This document shows, piece after piece, positions 17,993-25,461 of a stretch of DNA of 64,000 nucleotides (its first letter is position 1; each line of letters opens with the position of its first letter). The DNA lies in the NCBI GenBank assembly GCA_016180855.1, contig JACPAL010000004.1, forward strand, positions 1 through 64,000, in the 5' to 3' direction. The notes beneath the pieces are model-generated. The model saw nothing but the letters and a program-made list of their open reading frames with translations, did not search any database and was not told the origin of the DNA. The stretch is from Deltaproteobacteria bacterium. Its GTDB lineage: Bacteria; UBA10199; JACPAL01. The translations under genes were made by a program, and so were the position numbers.

Positions 17993-18505
17993 ATGAGTAT
18001 GGAGATGATGCCGCCCCCCATCAACCCGAACAACTACGCCTTCATCGACAGTCAGAATTTGAATCTGGCGATCCGGGAGCAGGGCTGGGTCCTCGACTTC
18101 AAGAGATTCCGAAAATACCTGGAAGACAAATACAAGGTCTCGAAGGCGTTTCTTTTCATCGGGTTCATTCCTCAAAACCAAGACCTGTACACATCACTTC
18201 AGAAGGCGGGCTACATTCTCGTCTTCAAGCCCACACTGTCTTTGCCAGACGGTAAGGTGAAGGGGAACGTGGACGCGGAACTCGTCCTTCATGCGATGGT
18301 CGAGTATCCGCATTACGACAAGGCGGTGATCGTCACCGGCGACGGCGATTTTTATTGCCTGGTGGACTATCTCAAGAAGAACGACAAGTTGTTGAAACTG
18401 ATGATCCCAAACCGGACTCGGTACTCGTCCTTATTCAGAAAGCTGATGAGCCATATCGTTTTTATGAACGAGTTGAGAGGCAAGCTGGAGCACAGTAAGG
18501 GGTAA
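17993..18505 (+). CDS. NYN-domain ribonuclease-like protein (LabA/DUF88)
   Basis: 170-aa PIN-like NYN domain. The acidic residues of the fold are present: D19 in AFIDSQNLN, D94 in GNVDAELVL, and D117/D119 in VTGDGDF. Members are single-strand RNA nucleases or RNA-processing factors. It is the last gene of island 1, 190 bases before att copy 2, and 51 bases after the small-gene operon. It may be a defence or maintenance gene of the island; the target is unknown. Confidence 0.82.
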   Translation: MSMEMMPPPINPNNYAFIDSQNLNLAIREQGWVLDFKRFRKYLEDKYKVSKAFLFIGFIPQNQDLYTSLQKAGYILVFKPTLSLPDGKVKGNVDAELVLHAMVEYPHYDKAVIVTGDGDFYCLVDYLKKNDKLLKLMIPNRTRYSSLFRKLMSHIVFMNELRGKLEHSKG

Positions 18506-18690
18506 AAAAAAGAGGCATTACCTCAGGGACGAAACCCTTCGGATAGCCTCAGATCGTGATTCAAGATCATTATCCCATGACGGAAGGCAACGTCAACATG
18601 GAATTGAGTGAGATTCAAGGGTGGGGGCAACTTTGGGGGCATCTCGATTGACGGCGAGAGATGAAGTCTAGTAATTACAGAGGTTTATAA

Positions 18691-18780
18691 GGCGGGTTCA
18701 ATTCCCGCCGCCTCCACAATTTAGTTGTCCAGTAATGTCCCATGAAGTTCAAAAGCCTGAGTAAAAACGGGCTTTTGAAC
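18691..18780 (+). repeat. att copy 2: displaced ssrA 3' end (right end of island 1)
   Basis: Repeats the tmRNA T-arm, acceptor, flank and terminator of 72-160 with about 13 differences in 92 bases. The T-arm here is GGCGGGTTCAATTCCCGCC rather than CCCGGGTTCGATTCCCGG, but the compensating bases keep the stem paired. That suggests it was once the end of a functional tmRNA gene. Confidence 0.8.
18751..18776 (+). terminator. Duplicated tmRNA terminator hairpin
   Basis: AAAAGCC (18751-18757) pairs with GGCTTTT (18770-18776). It is the same hairpin as at 132-157. Confidence 0.5.
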
Positions 18781-18969
18781 TTTACAAGCAGTCTGGAAAC
18801 TGCTCGAAAGGAGGTTGGACGAGGGTGAAATGAAGCACACAAATAAAAGATTCTTTGAAAGGCTAGGTTCGTTTCCGAACACACGGCATGGAGCCGACGT
18901 TCACCCTTCAAAGAATCAACCGCACCTTAACAAAACATGGCGGATTTTGTAAACAGACCGATGAACAGA

Positions 18970-19536
18970 TTATTTACTTGGGAGATCGACGGGAATTCCT
19001 TGCAGGGTATCAACTTCCTTCCTTAGCCCATTGAGTTGATCTTTCATTTCCTGTTGTGCTTTTTGGGATTCTTGTAATTTCCGCAGCATCTCTTGCTCTC
19101 GATCGGTACTCTCTCGAATAAAATCCTGCTGCCTCTGAAGCAAGGTGTATTGACTGACTGAATTGTCCCCGGCAAAAGAGGGATAAGGGACTCCAAAGAA
19201 ATTTAACAAAGAGGCAATCTTTGGTTTTAATAGATTTGCGTAAAGGGGAAGAAAAACATCTTCTCCGATCTGATAAAAAATTTGCAGGGCTGAGATGGCG
19301 AAGAGACCCCCGAAAATCATCGGATGCTTATTTTTGAAATTAAGCAGCGGTTTCCAAAAGTTTAATCGGAAAAACTGAAAAGTGACTCCAAGCGCAAGGA
19401 AAGCCGGGAGGCCCCCGATTGGGTAGGAGAGAGGGGCCATTTTTTCGATAAGCTTCTGATTGGATGGACGATCGTTACGGAGTTGAAGGGACCCTGAACC
19501 TCGATCAGAATTGACAGGCCGGATCATGAAGGTCAA
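18970..19536 (-). CDS. Membrane protein with C-terminal coiled coil
   Basis: 188 aa, unknown family. Two hydrophobic segments (IGGLPAFLALGVTFQFF near 41-57 and MIFGGLFAISALQIFYQI near 73-90) are followed by a Gln/Glu/Lys-rich coiled coil from about residue 128 (LLQRQQDFIRESTDREQEML). A start at the later MAPLSYPIGG is possible. It lies between att copies 2 and 3 and is read towards att copy 2. Confidence 0.6.
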   Translation of the reverse strand: MTFMIRPVNSDRGSGSLQLRNDRPSNQKLIEKMAPLSYPIGGLPAFLALGVTFQFFRLNFWKPLLNFKNKHPMIFGGLFAISALQIFYQIGEDVFLPLYANLLKPKIASLLNFFGVPYPSFAGDNSVSQYTLLQRQQDFIRESTDREQEMLRKLQESQKAQQEMKDQLNGLRKEVDTLQGIPVDLPSK

Positions 19537-19669
19537 CTTCTAAGCTGGCCTAAAAATCCTGTCAATCTTCTATTAAGTCGTCTGACCAATGAACATGGGG
19601 GGCCGCCCAAACCGAACGACCTTTTAAACAGGCTTGAAAACGAGTGTGGGTGTGCTATATTTACGGCGT

Positions 19670-19888
19670 ATGGAATCAGTCTCCCATTTTATTGATTGTT
19701 CCAAAGATGTACTGGGTGGCGAACCGGTGTTCAAGGGGACACGGGTTCCTGTGCAAACACTTTTTGATTATCTGGAATCTGACCATCGTCTCGAAGAATT
19801 TCTGGATGACTTTCCCACAGTCAGTCGTGAACGAGCTATCGGTGTCCTCGAGTTTTCCAAACAGACGGCACTGTCCCAGGCGGTATGA
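19670..19888 (+). CDS. DUF433 antitoxin (VapB45-like)
   Basis: 72-aa DUF433 protein, a helix-turn-helix-type antitoxin: DVLGGEPVFKGTRVPVQTLFDYLESD is the family signature. The frame is open to 19634, but MESVSHFIDC fits the family start. The stop overlaps the toxin start (ATGA, 19885-19888). The pair forms a type II toxin-antitoxin unit that may stabilise the second island. Confidence 0.85.
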   Translation: MESVSHFIDCSKDVLGGEPVFKGTRVPVQTLFDYLESDHRLEEFLDDFPTVSRERAIGVLEFSKQTALSQAV

Positions 19889-20214
19889 AAATCCTCTTGG
19901 ATGAATGCCTCCCACGGCGTCTCAAGAAATTATTGGGACAGCACGATGTTGTTACCGTACCCGAAAAAGGATGGTCAGGAACCAAGAACGGCGCTTTGCT
20001 TCAATTGGCAGCCTCGGAATTTGATGTGTTCATTACCGTCGACAAAAATTTGCAGTATCAACAGAATTTGAAAGAGGCCCCGTTGGCAGTCGTTGTTCTG
20101 GTTGCCGCTGATAACAAAATCGAGACTTTGACGCCGCTGATGCCGAAGGTTCTCGATGCCCTGACAAAAACACCACTGCCGTCTGGAAGCTCCATAAGAA
20201 TCTCTGCTGCGTAA
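19885..20214 (+). CDS. DUF5615 PIN-like toxin (Mut7-C type)
   Basis: 109-aa PIN-like protein. KILLDECLPRRL carries the first acidic pair, FITVDKNLQYQ the later acidic residue of the fold. DUF5615 proteins are the usual partners of DUF433 antitoxins and are presumed RNases. It is translationally coupled to the antitoxin. A terminator at 20253-20286 ends the unit. Confidence 0.85.
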   Translation: MKILLDECLPRRLKKLLGQHDVVTVPEKGWSGTKNGALLQLAASEFDVFITVDKNLQYQQNLKEAPLAVVVLVAADNKIETLTPLMPKVLDALTKTPLPSGSSIRISAA

Positions 20215-20220
20215 AAAGTT

Positions 20221-20238
20221 GGGGGCAACTTTGGGGGC
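20221..20238. repeat. Third copy of the double GGGGGC motif
   Basis: GGGGGCAACTTTGGGGGC, identical to 215-232 and 18623-18640, here inside the second element just after the DUF5615 gene. It may mark an older element end. Confidence 0.6.
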
Positions 20239-20252
20239 GTTTCCCCGAGCTG

Positions 20253-20286
20253 AAAACTGTCCCGGCCAGCGTCCGACAGTTTTTTT
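20253..20286 (+). terminator. Rho-independent terminator after the DUF433/DUF5615 pair
   Basis: AAAACTGTC at 20253-20261 pairs with GACAGTTTT at 20275-20283, followed by more T residues. Confidence 0.75.
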
Positions 20287-20331
20287 CTACTTCAATGGCC
20301 AGCATCTTTTTATCGGGTAGGGCGGCTCTGC

Positions 20332-20435
20332 ATGCGGTGATTAGGAAGAATAATCACCGCATATTGTGCGGAGATTGTTCTTGCCTTTTGCGGTGAATCG
20401 GGCCCATAATAACCGCAGAAAGTGCGGAGATTATG
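20332..20435. promoter_or_regulatory. Operator-like repeat array upstream of and overlapping the Fic start codon
   Basis: Six half-sites of the form TGCGG(T/A)GATTA occur in 104 bases. ATGCGGTGATTA (20332-20343) and TAATCACCGCAT (20351-20362) form a perfect 12-bp inverted repeat. Two 31-bp imperfect palindromes with the same centre spacing follow at 20349-20379 and 20405-20435, 56 bases apart. The second contains the ATG of the fic gene. A further half-site lies near 20388. This looks like an autoregulatory operator; the Fic protein has a winged-helix-like C-terminus that could bind it (inference). Confidence 0.6.
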
Positions 20436-21578
20436 ACGACCTATATCCATGAGCTGAAGGCGTGGCCGAAATTCCGTTGGGACCATGAACGTTTGGCCTC
20501 CAAGCTGGCCGCCGTACGGCACCGGCAGGGACGGTTCATTGGCCGGATGGAGGCACTTGGATTCAAGCTGCGCGCGGAAGCTGCCTTGGAGGCCCTTACT
20601 GAAGAGGTCATTAAGTCAGGCGAAATAGAAGGTGAGATCCTCGACAAGGACCAAGTCCGATCCTCGATTGCGCGCCGGTTGGGTATGGATATCGGGGCAT
20701 TGAGACCCGCCGACCGCAACGTGGAAGGGGTTGTCGAAATGATGCTCGATGCCACTCAAAAGTTCGCCGATCCGCTGACCGCTGACCGCTTGTTTGGATG
20801 GCACGCCTCTCTGTTTCCTACCGGGCGTAGCGGCATGACCAAGATCACGGTCGGGGCATGGCGTAAAGACAAGGCCGGCCCGATGCAGGTTGTTTCCGGT
20901 GCGGTGGGCCGCGAGCGGGTCCATTACGAGGCACCCGCTACGGGACGCCTGCACTCGGAGATGAAGGCATTTCTGAATTGGTTCAATAAAGATGAACCCG
21001 CCGATTTGGTTCTCAAGGCAGGCGTTGCTCACCTTTGGTTTGTCACCATCCACCCTTTCGACGACGGCAATGGTCGTATGGCACGCGCCATCGCCGACCT
21101 TACGCTCGCGCGCTCAGAGAACAGTGTGCAACGCTTCTACAGTATGTCGGCGCAGATCCGGGAAGAGCGAAAGGCCTATTATGACATTCTCGAAACCACA
21201 CAGAAGGGCAACCTCGACATCACGCCCTGGCTCGATTGGTTCTTCTGCTGTCTTGATCGCGCCTTTGACGGCGCAGAAACCATTCTCGCGGGTGTGATGA
21301 AAAAAGCACGCTTTTGGAAAGAACATGAAGGCCAATCCTTGAACAACCGGCAACGCCTTGTCATCAACCGTCTTCTCGATGGATTTGAAGGTAAGCCCGA
21401 GTCGGGCAAGCTTACTTCGTCGAAATGGGCGAAGTTAGCCAAGTGCTCGCAGGATACGGCGCTGCGTGACATTGACAATCTAGTCGTGCGGCACATCCTG
21501 GTCAAAGACCCAGCACGTGGGCGCAGTACCAGCTACGCTCTTGCAGAGACTCTACGAAAGGAACCTTCTGATGAATGA
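20433..21578 (+). CDS. Fic family protein with N-terminal DUF4172 (AMPylase-type)
   Basis: 381-aa Fic-domain protein. The N-terminal DUF4172 region (YIHELKAWPKFRW) comes first. An inhibitory alpha-helix motif follows: S62-GEI-E66-G67, the (S/T)xxxE(G/N) of self-inhibited class II Fic proteins. The active site is HPFDDGNGR (207-215), intact. The C-terminal 70 residues (LTSSKWAKLAKCSQDTALRDIDNL) look like a winged helix. Fic enzymes usually transfer AMP to a protein hydroxyl; the target is unknown. Its start codon lies inside an operator-like palindrome. It is the last gene before att copy 3. Confidence 0.92.
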   Translation: MTTYIHELKAWPKFRWDHERLASKLAAVRHRQGRFIGRMEALGFKLRAEAALEALTEEVIKSGEIEGEILDKDQVRSSIARRLGMDIGALRPADRNVEGVVEMMLDATQKFADPLTADRLFGWHASLFPTGRSGMTKITVGAWRKDKAGPMQVVSGAVGRERVHYEAPATGRLHSEMKAFLNWFNKDEPADLVLKAGVAHLWFVTIHPFDDGNGRMARAIADLTLARSENSVQRFYSMSAQIREERKAYYDILETTQKGNLDITPWLDWFFCCLDRAFDGAETILAGVMKKARFWKEHEGQSLNNRQRLVINRLLDGFEGKPESGKLTSSKWAKLAKCSQDTALRDIDNLVVRHILVKDPARGRSTSYALAETLRKEPSDE

Positions 21579-21888
21579 ACATGGGTGCAACTGACTTGAC
21601 GACTTAAGATGAAATCAAGTGATCATGAGAACTTAGATGGTTAGGTCGATTCCCCCCGCCTCCACATATTGATAGTCCAGTAAAGTCCAAGAAAGTCCAT
21701 CACACATGCTGGTGCCAGGCACGCGTGGCGATTCGCACTGCTCGACTCGTTCAGCCACGCGATCGCCGCTACATGTTCAGGACGCGGATCGGGAATGGAA
21801 AGGACAAAACCCATTGCCGGATGGCAAGTTATTGAAATTGCTTATAAATCATCAGGATTGAGAACAAAATGCCTGTCTGAGCGGCGAC
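21579..21888. other. Gene-free right end of the second island
   Basis: Contains att copy 3 (21644-21698). Beyond it is a hairpin, CGCGTGGC (21722-21729) against GCCACGCG (21754-21761), preceded by TGGTGCCAGGCACG, which looks like a REP-type relic. The rest shows nothing recognisable. Confidence 0.5.
21644..21698 (+). repeat. att copy 3: degenerate ssrA 3' end (right end of island 2)
   Basis: GTCGATTCCCCCCGCCTCCACA is followed by a flank almost identical to that of copy 1 (ATTGATAGTCCAGTAAAGTCC, then AGAAAGTCCA). The terminator hairpin is missing. The 60 bases before it resemble those before copy 2 (TTGACG, GATGAA, AGT, ATCATGAG), showing that both are right ends of related elements. Confidence 0.7.
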
Positions 21889-23352
21889 CTATTCTGGATT
21901 GATGCAACGGGGATCGGTGGGATTCATCTCACAATCAGGTTCGTCCGATTGGATCGGAGGGGTGTTCCCGTTGTTTGTGCCTGTGGTATCATCGGGGTCA
22001 ATTCTTCCGTAATTGCGATCCCACACAGCACGGTCAACCTGTTCCCCTTGCGAATTTCGGTCGTCGCAGAGGCTCGGTTGATCCGGATCTCGGAACGTCC
22101 GCTGGTCTAATTCACAATCGTCTTGTTTGAAAGAATGTACGGACTCTTCAATACAGGTCACAACCATTGGTCGTTCTCCCGTCTGATTAGGGTCCTCCGG
22201 GTCCGTTCGACCGGGATCTCCATTATAATCGATGTCTTCGCCCCTTTCTTTTGCCTGCTCCATCATCTCCCTCTGGCACTCCTCAGGGATCTGACTTCCA
22301 CCCGATGCGGGATCAATCGGCGTGGTGGTTGTTTTGTCCGAAGGGGGATCCGTATCCTCTTCCTCCTCCTCTCTCTCTTTCTTCGGAGGAGGGTTTTGCG
22401 GCGGGGGATTCTGGGAGGCGACTTCGGCGATATCAGCATTCGTCAACTCGGGGGCACGACCCGTTACTGTGTTGGCCATCGGTTGACTAGACTGACTCTG
22501 GCCATTTGCCGGTGTCGTGAAGCTGTAAGTTTCTCCAAACATCGGTCCACCGGTGAAGGTAAAGTTTCCACTCCCACCAGCTGTAATGCTGCCACGGCCT
22601 CCAAAACCATTAACGGAAAAAGAGCCTGCAGACCCGACCTCGCCACGGTCGTTGACACTGATCCCCTGGGTGACGCTCCAGTCCGCGACATGCTCGATCG
22701 GATTTGGATCCACGGTTTGTGGCGGCTCACCAGAAATTTTCATTAAAGTGGCGAGCATATTCTGAGGCTGAAACTTCGTGCTGGGTGCCATACAGGAAAG
22801 GATCCCCATCATCTTTAAGAAATCCGGCCTGCTCTGAGCGATGCAGTTTTTCAGCTTCGTAGTCGGATCCAGACTGGCGGATGCCCGGACCTCATCGAGG
22901 AATGTCCGGGCACTGCCGCAGGTATCGATGTTTGCAGGATCCGTCCTAGGGGATGCCCTCTCGTCTGCCTGGAGATCTGGAATACCACCGGGACCGTTTT
23001 CGGCACGGCACTGATTTCTGACGTTCAGTTCTTCCGAATCACCCAGACTTTTTAATTCCTCAATCAAGGCCTCCATGTCGGAGCTGTATTTTAGGTTAAC
23101 GACAAACTGTGTGGGGAGAACGCTTAAAGACGCTTCATGCAACGGCATGACGGTGAACCATAGACCTCTTTCTTTTTTTGATTTTGAAGGTCGTTTGGTG
23201 ATTTTTTCCTTAAGAAACCTTTTGGCAGCCTGCCTTTGAGTGAGATCGGTTTGTCTCTTCACCTTTGAGAAACAATAATGGGGAGAGACGGTCAGTGAGA
23301 GCGCGGTCATGAGGACGGCCCCAACAATTCTTTCTAATAGAAAACTGTTCAT
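21889..23352 (-). CDS. Large secreted Pro/Glu/Asp-rich hypothetical protein
   Basis: About 487 aa from MNSFLLERIVGAVLMTALSLTVSP, a signal-peptide-like start; upstream in-frame codons to 23373 exist. The middle is Gly/Ser/Thr-rich (SAGSFSVNGFGGRGSITAGGSG) and the C-terminal third is acidic and disordered with paired cysteines (EEEEEDTDPPSDKTTTTP, CEMNPTDPRC). No enzyme motif is seen. It is likely a secreted or surface protein of lineage-specific type. Confidence 0.6.
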   Translation of the reverse strand: MNSFLLERIVGAVLMTALSLTVSPHYCFSKVKRQTDLTQRQAAKRFLKEKITKRPSKSKKERGLWFTVMPLHEASLSVLPTQFVVNLKYSSDMEALIEELKSLGDSEELNVRNQCRAENGPGGIPDLQADERASPRTDPANIDTCGSARTFLDEVRASASLDPTTKLKNCIAQSRPDFLKMMGILSCMAPSTKFQPQNMLATLMKISGEPPQTVDPNPIEHVADWSVTQGISVNDRGEVGSAGSFSVNGFGGRGSITAGGSGNFTFTGGPMFGETYSFTTPANGQSQSSQPMANTVTGRAPELTNADIAEVASQNPPPQNPPPKKEREEEEEDTDPPSDKTTTTPIDPASGGSQIPEECQREMMEQAKERGEDIDYNGDPGRTDPEDPNQTGERPMVVTCIEESVHSFKQDDCELDQRTFRDPDQPSLCDDRNSQGEQVDRAVWDRNYGRIDPDDTTGTNNGNTPPIQSDEPDCEMNPTDPRCINPE

Positions 23353-23653
23353 TATAGCTATGTTTAGCAACACCCACGCCAGCGGCGGTAATTTTATAAC
23401 TAATTGATATTAATGTATTTTATAAACATTTAGCCTTGATATTATTGAGAGGCTTCGGAATCTCGCCCCATTTCGAGGTCTCGAAACCCCAAGGGGGCAG
23501 GCGGTAAGCATCGGGAGTGCCGTGGAATACAGGGAGGGTCTTTTGGATTTAGCTCCACTCAATTGGAAGACATTGTCACAAGCATGGACGGCGCCGGGGA
23601 ATCATGTTACTCTACAAATAGAGAGGGGATTGATGCAGTAGGTGAGGATAGTC
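23353..23653. other. Intergenic region between divergent secreted-protein genes
   Basis: AT-rich stretch around 23395-23450 that may hold divergent promoters. I see no gene, repeat or RNA that I can support. Confidence 0.4.
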
Positions 23654-24082
23654 ATGGAGAAACGGACAAAAAAGGGTGTGATCTGTTGCCTTGTCGTTCT
23701 CCTTGCCACGGCATTTTCATTGGTGGCTAACGCAGAACAGAGTATCTTGTTTGAGGTCTATAAATATCACGGCTCAGAAAAGGTTCCTCTTCCTAATTAT
23801 CCGATAAGGTTGTTCAAGCTGGTCATTGAGGGAGAGGAAGGGAATGATCACATTGCTTATCGTCTCATCCGTGCCGGTAGAACAGACGAAAACGGGGTGG
23901 TTCGGCTCGGGGGTTTCACAGACGACGGGTGGTATAGGCTTGAGCATCGGTTGTTGGGAAGAGACCCCCCTTTTGAGGCGATATCTTCTTTGTATATCTG
24001 GGCCGGGGGCGGGTCCGGCGTTGGAGGCTATATCGACGCTTTGAGTGGGGTGGGTGGCCCGATCCAAGTTCGTATTCCTTGA
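23654..24082 (+). CDS. Small secreted hypothetical protein
   Basis: 142 aa. MEKRTKKGVICCLVVLLATAFSLVANA is a clear signal peptide cut after ANA. The mature part resembles a carboxypeptidase-regulatory or prealbumin-like beta fold (GRTDENGVVRLGGFTDDGWYRLE) and ends Gly-rich. The ATG at 23654 with AGGA upstream is chosen; a GTG at 23642 is an alternative. Function unknown. Confidence 0.6.
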   Translation: MEKRTKKGVICCLVVLLATAFSLVANAEQSILFEVYKYHGSEKVPLPNYPIRLFKLVIEGEEGNDHIAYRLIRAGRTDENGVVRLGGFTDDGWYRLEHRLLGRDPPFEAISSLYIWAGGGSGVGGYIDALSGVGGPIQVRIP

Positions 24083-24110
24083 CTGGCCGATTCCCAAAAA
24101 ATCGCTTCGA

Positions 24111-25283
24111 TCATCTTCGAAGTTTTTTGTTAACAGCTGGGTGCAGCTTTGCCGGTTCATCGAGAATATCCAGCAGACGACGGGCGCAATAGATCCGATT
24201 GCGTTTTGCATCGTTTGTCTGCTTCAGGATCCCTCCCTTCTCCAACTTATCGATGGCACGCTGGGCCGTTGGAAAGGCAATCAGGTGTTTTCTGGCAATA
24301 CCGCCGACCGTCATGAAGGGATTAGTCATGCTGTCATCGATCAAGATCAGGCAATTCTTGTCGGACTTGGCCGTGAAGCCCTGTCTCCATCGGGCAGCCG
24401 TTTCCTGCATTCGCTTGATCCTCCCCACGGCATCTTCCGCCTGACGCGCGATGCCGTTGAGAAAGTATTCAATCCAGCCCTCCCAATCCCCGGTTTCTGT
24501 TATGGCATGAAGACGGGCGTAATACTCGTCTCTCGTTGCCTCAAAAAAGGCGCTGAGATAGAGAATCGGTGAAGGGAGGATGCCTCGCTCCACAAGATAC
24601 AAGATAATCAGCAAACGGCCCACGCGACCGTTCCCGTCCAGAAACGGATGAATCGCCTCAAATTGCGGATGAATCAGACCGATTGTCACCAGAGGTGGTA
24701 ATCTGGATTCATGAAAAAACTTTTCCAGCGCGCTCAGGCAATCCATCAACATCGACGGAGGTGGAGGAACGTAGGTTGCGTTTTGCAACGTGCACCCGGC
24801 AACACCGATCCAGTTCTGGGATCTTCTGAATTCACCCGGAGTCGCTCTGTTACCGCGGACTCCTTTCGTCAGATGTTCATGGATCTCGCAAATCAGGCGC
24901 AATGAGATAGGCAAAGTCTTGAGACGTTTGATCCCATATTCCAGAGCTTTGACATAGCTTTCAACTTCTTTAAGATCGGAATGATCCTGACTTGTTTCCG
25001 CGCCTGCTTCATCCGCGAACAACTCCGCCAGTGAAGTTTGGGTGCCTTCAATACGACTCGACAACACCGCTTCGCGTCGGACAAAGGGACGAATCAACAG
25101 ATGAGGATTGGGTAGACCGGCGCCAACCATCGCCAACTGACCGATGAGACGATCCGCATCAGACAAATGCCTTGCAAGCCGTTCCTGCCATTCTATGGGG
25201 GGAGGAAGTGGATCGGGGACGTACGCCTGATACCCTTCCGGGCAGCGGATCTTTTTCCCATGGACTTTCAGTTGGTTAGCCAT
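24111..25283 (-). CDS. Fic family protein (self-inhibited class II type)
   Basis: 390-aa Fic protein of the common Fic/DUF4172-unrelated type. The N-terminal inhibitory motif is S75-SRI-E79-G80 and the active site HPFLDGNGR lies at 212-220, intact, preceded by the LIHPQFEAIHPF helix. A C-terminal winged helix (GGIARKHLIAFPTAQRAIDKLEKGGIL) probably binds DNA. It is predicted to AMPylate a protein target. It is distinct from the Fic protein 3 kb upstream and lies outside the island. An inverted repeat 30 bases before the start may be its operator. Confidence 0.92.
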   Translation of the reverse strand: MANQLKVHGKKIRCPEGYQAYVPDPLPPPIEWQERLARHLSDADRLIGQLAMVGAGLPNPHLLIRPFVRREAVLSSRIEGTQTSLAELFADEAGAETSQDHSDLKEVESYVKALEYGIKRLKTLPISLRLICEIHEHLTKGVRGNRATPGEFRRSQNWIGVAGCTLQNATYVPPPPSMLMDCLSALEKFFHESRLPPLVTIGLIHPQFEAIHPFLDGNGRVGRLLIILYLVERGILPSPILYLSAFFEATRDEYYARLHAITETGDWEGWIEYFLNGIARQAEDAVGRIKRMQETAARWRQGFTAKSDKNCLILIDDSMTNPFMTVGGIARKHLIAFPTAQRAIDKLEKGGILKQTNDAKRNRIYCARRLLDILDEPAKLHPAVNKKLRR

Positions 25284-25312
25284 GTTATTGATTCGATAAT
25301 AAGAACATCGTT

Positions 25313-25342
25313 TATTAACGATTTTATATAATACCGTTAATA
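25313..25342. promoter_or_regulatory. Inverted repeat upstream of the second fic gene
   Basis: TATTAACG (25313-25320) and CGTTAATA (25335-25342) are perfect inverted copies 14 bases apart in an AT-rich promoter-like stretch between the divergent fic and 910-aa genes. An operator role is inferred. Confidence 0.45.
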
Positions 25343-25461
25343 GTAAAGCAAGTGATTAAGTCCGACCCATTCCATTGTTCGACGATCAGTTGGTCTCGTT
25401 CATCGTATGAGAGATAGGGAGGAAGCAACCATTGAACAATCGATATCGATAAGTGGTTTAA

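Larger units (their letters stand above)
18506..18969. other. Gene-free junction between the two islands
   Basis: Holds the double motif GGGGGCAACTTTGGGGGC (18623-18640), att copy 2 (18691-18780) with its terminator hairpin, and a wider inverted repeat: GATTCTTTGAA at 18849-18859 against TTCAAAGAATC at 18907-18917, enclosing GTTCGtttcCGAAC. No gene is seen. Confidence 0.6.

Noticed and set aside
18691-18718. tRNA-like T-arm and acceptor end
   Set aside because: No D-arm or anticodon arm precedes it; it matches the ssrA 3' end and is an att copy, not a tRNA gene.
18849-18917. Inverted repeat with inner hairpin as a structured RNA
   Set aside because: Stem of 11 bp with inner 5-bp hairpin is visible, but there is no known RNA family match by eye and no promoter. 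It is mentioned only as part of the intergenic entry.
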